This document shows, in pieces, positions 5,523 to 7,876 of a stretch of DNA of 7,876 nucleotides. The notes under the pieces were generated by a model, which had not been told where the DNA came from, searched no databases, and saw nothing but the letters and a program-made list of their open reading frames with translations. The first letter of the stretch is position 1, and each line of letters opens with the position of its first letter. Source of the stretch: an uncultured Clostridia bacterium (lineage in GTDB: Bacteria > Bacillota > Clostridia > Oscillospirales > CAG-272); the NCBI GenBank assembly GCA_945936265.1, contig CAMETB010000063.1:1-7876 (forward strand), in the 5' to 3' direction. Both the position numbers and the translations under genes were made by a program.

Positions 5523-6461
5523 ATGTGGTGGTTGTACGTTTTAGCAGGGCTTTTGCTTGTTTTGGTTATAGTCATTATAGCAAACATCAAAATCGTTCCT
5601 CAGTCAAGAGCATTTGTAATTGAGCGCCTCGGCGCATATCATTGCACGTGGGAAACGGGTATCCACGTTGTAATACCGATATTTGAAAGAATAGCAAAGC
5701 AGGTTTCATTAAAGGAGCAGGTTGCGGACTTTCCGCCCCAGCCCGTTATAACCAAGGATAACGTAACTATGCAGATAGATACGGTCGTATTCTTCCAGAT
5801 AACCGACCCGAAGCTCTATGCATACGGCGTTGAAAATCCTATTGCGGCAATAGAAAATCTTACCGCAACGACCCTTCGTAATATCATAGGTGAACTTGAA
5901 CTCGACCATACTCTTACCTCAAGAGATACGATAAACGCAAAGATCCGTTCGATACTTGACGAGGCAACGGACCCTTGGGGAATAAAGATAAACAGAGTAG
6001 AGCTTAAGAACATCAAACCGCCGGCAGAAATTCAGGACGCGATGGAAAAGCAGATGAAGGCAGAGCGTCAGAGGAGAGAAGCAATTCTTCGTGCCGAGGG
6101 TGAAAAATCGAGTAACATTCTCGTAGCCGAAGGTAAGAAGGAGAGCCAGATACTTGAAGCAGAGGCTGAAAAGCAGGCGGCAATTCTCCGTGCGGAAGCA
6201 GAGAAAGAGGCAAGAATAAAGAGGGCAGAGGGTGAAGCCGAGGCTATCCTCAAAATAAACGAGGCTCAGGCTCGCTCCATAAAACTCATAAACGAAGCGG
6301 CTCCGCAGGATGCTTATATGACCCTTAAAAAACTCGAATCTCTTGAAAAGTTAGCCGACGGACAGTCAACAAAACTCATAGTACCGAGCGACCTCCAAGG
6401 CATCGCCGGGCTTGTCGGCACCGTTGTCGAAACCGCAAAAGACGCAAAGAGCAGTAAATAA
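5523..6461 (+). CDS. qmcA: SPFH/band 7 (stomatin-like) protein, QmcA type
   Basis: A membrane-anchored scaffold of the stomatin/prohibitin family. QmcA-like members assemble into large oligomers and in some bacteria affect membrane-protein quality control together with NfeD and FtsH. It has 312 residues, usual for QmcA. One N-terminal membrane anchor spans residues 3-21. The SPFH domain follows, with IVPQSRAFVIERLGAY (24-39), PPQPVITKDNVTMQID (71-86), TLRNIIGELELDHTLTSRD (117-135) and WGIKINRVELKNIKPP (152-167). A charged helical coiled coil covers about 170-255 and contains tandem 11-residue repeats. The C-terminus includes LIVPSDLQGIAGLVG. The start follows the NfeD stop by one base, with AGAAAGGAAG about ten bases upstream. 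QmcA is the best label from the PPQPVITKDN motif; function here is inferred from the family. Confidence 0.93.
   Translation: MWWLYVLAGLLLVLVIVIIANIKIVPQSRAFVIERLGAYHCTWETGIHVVIPIFERIAKQVSLKEQVADFPPQPVITKDNVTMQIDTVVFFQITDPKLYAYGVENPIAAIENLTATTLRNIIGELELDHTLTSRDTINAKIRSILDEATDPWGIKINRVELKNIKPPAEIQDAMEKQMKAERQRREAILRAEGEKSSNILVAEGKKESQILEAEAEKQAAILRAEAEKEARIKRAEGEAEAILKINEAQARSIKLINEAAPQDAYMTLKKLESLEKLADGQSTKLIVPSDLQGIAGLVGTVVETAKDAKSSK
6084..6248 (+). repeat. Five tandem 11-residue (hendecad) repeats in the SPFH coiled coil
   Basis: Residues 188-242 of the SPFH protein divide into five units of exactly eleven residues: ILRAEGEKSSN, ILVAEGKKESQ, ILEAEAEKQAA, ILRAEAEKEAR and IKRAEGEAEAI. The consensus is I-L-x-A-E-(G/A)-E-K-x-x-x. 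An 11-residue period fits a hendecad coiled coil. The DNA copies have diverged, so this is a protein-level rather than a recent DNA repeat. Confidence 0.8.
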
Positions 6462-6469
6462 ACAAATTA

Positions 6470-6499
6470 AAAAAATCCTCACAACCGTGAGGATTTTTT
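6470..6499. terminator. Bidirectional intrinsic terminator
   Basis: TCCTCAC (6476-6482) pairs with GTGAGGA (6487-6493) around an AACC loop. A run of six A precedes the stem and a run of six T follows it, so the structure works in both directions. It lies between the convergent SPFH gene (ends 6461) and mtaB (ends 6535) and should stop transcription of both. Confidence 0.92.
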
Positions 6500-6534
6500 G
6501 CATCCGAAGAAAAGTTAAAAAGTAAATTACTTTT

Positions 6535-7827
6535 TTATATCAACTCCGCATAAACGTAGTCGGAGTCGGAGGATACGGGGCTAACGGTTGCGAAAATTCC
6601 GTCAAGGGCTTTGTCGCTCTTTGCTTTTACCTCGATAAAGTTCGGGGTGTGACCGAGGACGTACTCGCCGTCAAAGCTCTCAAAGAGCACCTCTGTTGTG
6701 GGATGTGACTTTACAAATCCGTCAAGCAGAGAGGTGCGTATTTCCTTTTCGAGAGCGTCGAGCTTGTGGAGCCGTTCGCTCTTTACGTTCTCGGGTACCT
6801 GATCATTCATAGTAGCGGCGGGAGTACCTTTCCTTTTGGAATACGGGAATATATGAACGCGCAGAAAATGATTTTTTCTGAAAAATTCGAGCGTTTCGTT
6901 AAAATCTTCGTCGGTTTCCCCCGGAAAACCGGTTATAATATCTGCAGTGAGCATAACGTCGGGAATACTCTTTTTGAGGTAATTTATATTTTCAAGCGCC
7001 ATATCGATATTGTATTTTCTTCTCATTCGGTTAAGAGTTTTCGTCGATCCGCTCTGCATCGAAATATGAAAATGCGGCATCACCTTGTCAAGCGTTGCTA
7101 TTTTGTCAACGAACTCTTTTGTAATTGAGGCAGGGTCAAGAGAGCCGAGCCGTATTCTTTTAAGACCCGCAACGTTGTTTGCTTCTTCAAGCAGATCGGA
7201 GAGAGAATAGCCGTTTTGAAAGTCCTTGCCGTAAGACGCGGTTTCAATACCCGTCATAACGACTTCAAAACAGCCCTCGGCTACGATTTCCTTTATCTCG
7301 TCAATGATTTTTTCAGGTGTTTCGGAGCGCACATAGCCTCTTGCATAGGGAATTATACAGTAGGCGCATTTTGACTCGCACCCGTCCTCAATCTTTATAA
7401 ACGCCCTCGATCTCGTCATAGGAGCGCCCACACTCATACTATCAAAGTGCCTTACGTATATTTCGGGCATATAGGACGACGTTTCCTTTTTCTCTTTAAG
7501 AAGCTCGAGCGCCTTTTCGGGAATTGAGGATTTGCCGTTGTTGCCACAAATGAAATCAACGCCGTCTATCTTTTTTACCTCGTCGGGATTTAACTGCGAG
7601 TAGCAGCCCGTAACGATAATTACGGCGTCGGGATTTTTCGATATGCACCTGCGGATAAACTGCCTTGATTTGCGGTCACTTTCGGCGGTGACGGAGCAGG
7701 TGTTTATGACGTATATATCGCATACGTCATCGCTTTTGCATATGAGAACGCCCCTTCTGGCAAGTTCCTGCATGATAGCGTCGCTCTCGTACTGGTTTAC
7801 CCTGCAACCGAGAGTGAGAACTGCCGC
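6535..7827 (-). CDS. mtaB: tRNA (N6-L-threonylcarbamoyladenosine-37) methylthiotransferase MtaB (5' end missing)
   Basis: A radical SAM enzyme that adds a methylthio group to t6A at position 37 of ANN-decoding tRNAs, giving ms2t6A. 430 residues are visible. The first readable ones are AAVLTLGCRVNQYESDAI, so the UPF0004 domain with its first cluster cysteine lies upstream of the Met at 7773, which cannot be the true start. The other two cysteines of that 4Fe-4S cluster appear in INTCSVT and VTGCYSQ. The radical SAM cluster motif is CESKCAYC, in the GCESKCAYCIIPYARG segment. The motifs SMQSGS and TADIITGFPGETDED follow. A C-terminal TRAM domain, about 60 residues including EVLFESFDGEYVLGHTPNFIEV, binds tRNA. 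Only a handful of codons are absent: the sequence turns into adapter at 7828. The distinction from MiaB/RimO rests on the TLGCRVNQYES start and overall pattern. Confidence 0.93.
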   Translation of the reverse strand, partial: AAVLTLGCRVNQYESDAIMQELARRGVLICKSDDVCDIYVINTCSVTAESDRKSRQFIRRCISKNPDAVIIVTGCYSQLNPDEVKKIDGVDFICGNNGKSSIPEKALELLKEKKETSSYMPEIYVRHFDSMSVGAPMTRSRAFIKIEDGCESKCAYCIIPYARGYVRSETPEKIIDEIKEIVAEGCFEVVMTGIETASYGKDFQNGYSLSDLLEEANNVAGLKRIRLGSLDPASITKEFVDKIATLDKVMPHFHISMQSGSTKTLNRMRRKYNIDMALENINYLKKSIPDVMLTADIITGFPGETDEDFNETLEFFRKNHFLRVHIFPYSKRKGTPAATMNDQVPENVKSERLHKLDALEKEIRTSLLDGFVKSHPTTEVLFESFDGEYVLGHTPNFIEVKAKSDKALDGIFATVSPVSSDSDYVYAELI

Positions 7828-7876
7828 AGATCGGAAGAGCGTCGTGTAGGGAAAGAGTGTAGATCTCGGTGGTCGC
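7828..7876. other. Illumina TruSeq adapter sequence (not genomic)
   Basis: From 7828 the sequence begins AGATCGGAAGAGC, the start of the Illumina TruSeq adapter, and continues to the window end with the rest of the reverse complement of the universal adapter, ending at GGTGGTCGC. All 49 bases agree with the adapter as I know it. The mtaB reading frame has its conserved N-terminus directly before the junction and nothing coding after it. This is an untrimmed read-through artefact at a contig end. Confidence 0.97.

Noticed and set aside
6535..7773. mtaB starting at the Met at 7773
   Set aside because: The conserved TLGCRVNQYES segment with a cluster cysteine is encoded in frame just upstream, so this Met is internal.
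1..7827. CRISPR arrays, tRNA/rRNA genes, insertion sequences, integrase or phage genes
   Set aside because: No regularly spaced repeats, cloverleaf-like segments, transposase motifs or terminal inverted repeats were seen in reading both strands.
7643..7849. Plus-strand ORF near the right end
   Set aside because: It is antisense to mtaB and its last codons are adapter sequence.

Overview
The window reads as low-to-medium GC Clostridia-type (Firmicutes/Bacillota) DNA. Supporting signs are strong Shine-Dalgarno sites, sigma-A promoters close to consensus, frequent ATA/AAA codons, a Fur-type operator, and ABC-2 exporter, WcaJ-type and NfeD/SPFH genes in Gram-positive style. The right end is not biological: the last 49 bases (7828-7876) match the Illumina TruSeq universal adapter (reverse complement). 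The window is therefore probably the end of a short-read contig, possibly metagenomic.

Layout. (1) 1-379, minus strand: N-terminal part of a putative heavy-metal/manganese transporter (ArsP_2-like family), running off the left edge. Its perfect-consensus promoter has a Fur-box-like operator just downstream. (2) 380-916, no confidently called gene. This holds divergent promoters, two inverted repeats, a candidate structured RNA (571-676) with an 11-bp closing helix and a possible pseudoknot, a doubtful small membrane-protein ORF, and a consensus promoter for the next operon. (3) 917-5020, plus strand: a surface-polysaccharide operon. It contains an ABC-2 permease (Wzm/TagG type), its ATPase (Wzt/TagH type), a WcaJ/WbaP-type initiating sugar-phosphate transferase, and a family-4 glycosyltransferase. 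An intrinsic-terminator-like hairpin lies inside the operon between the ATPase and the initiating transferase. (4) 5031-6461: a separately promoted NfeD-SPFH (QmcA-like) membrane pair. (5) 6470-6499: a bidirectional terminator. (6) 6535-7827, minus strand: mtaB, a tRNA t6A37 methylthiotransferase, lacking only its first few codons because the contig runs into adapter.

How the genes work together. The initiating transferase loads the first sugar phosphate onto undecaprenyl phosphate, the glycosyltransferase extends it, and the ABC pair exports the lipid-linked glycan. Only one glycosyltransferase is present, so the pathway must use genes elsewhere. The NfeD/SPFH pair is a membrane-microdomain module, and mtaB is housekeeping.

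The most novel-looking element is the RNA-like segment at 571-676 in front of the polysaccharide operon. I could not match it from memory to a known RNA family. Together with the terminator-like hairpin inside the operon it raises a testable, unproven idea of leader-RNA-mediated readthrough.
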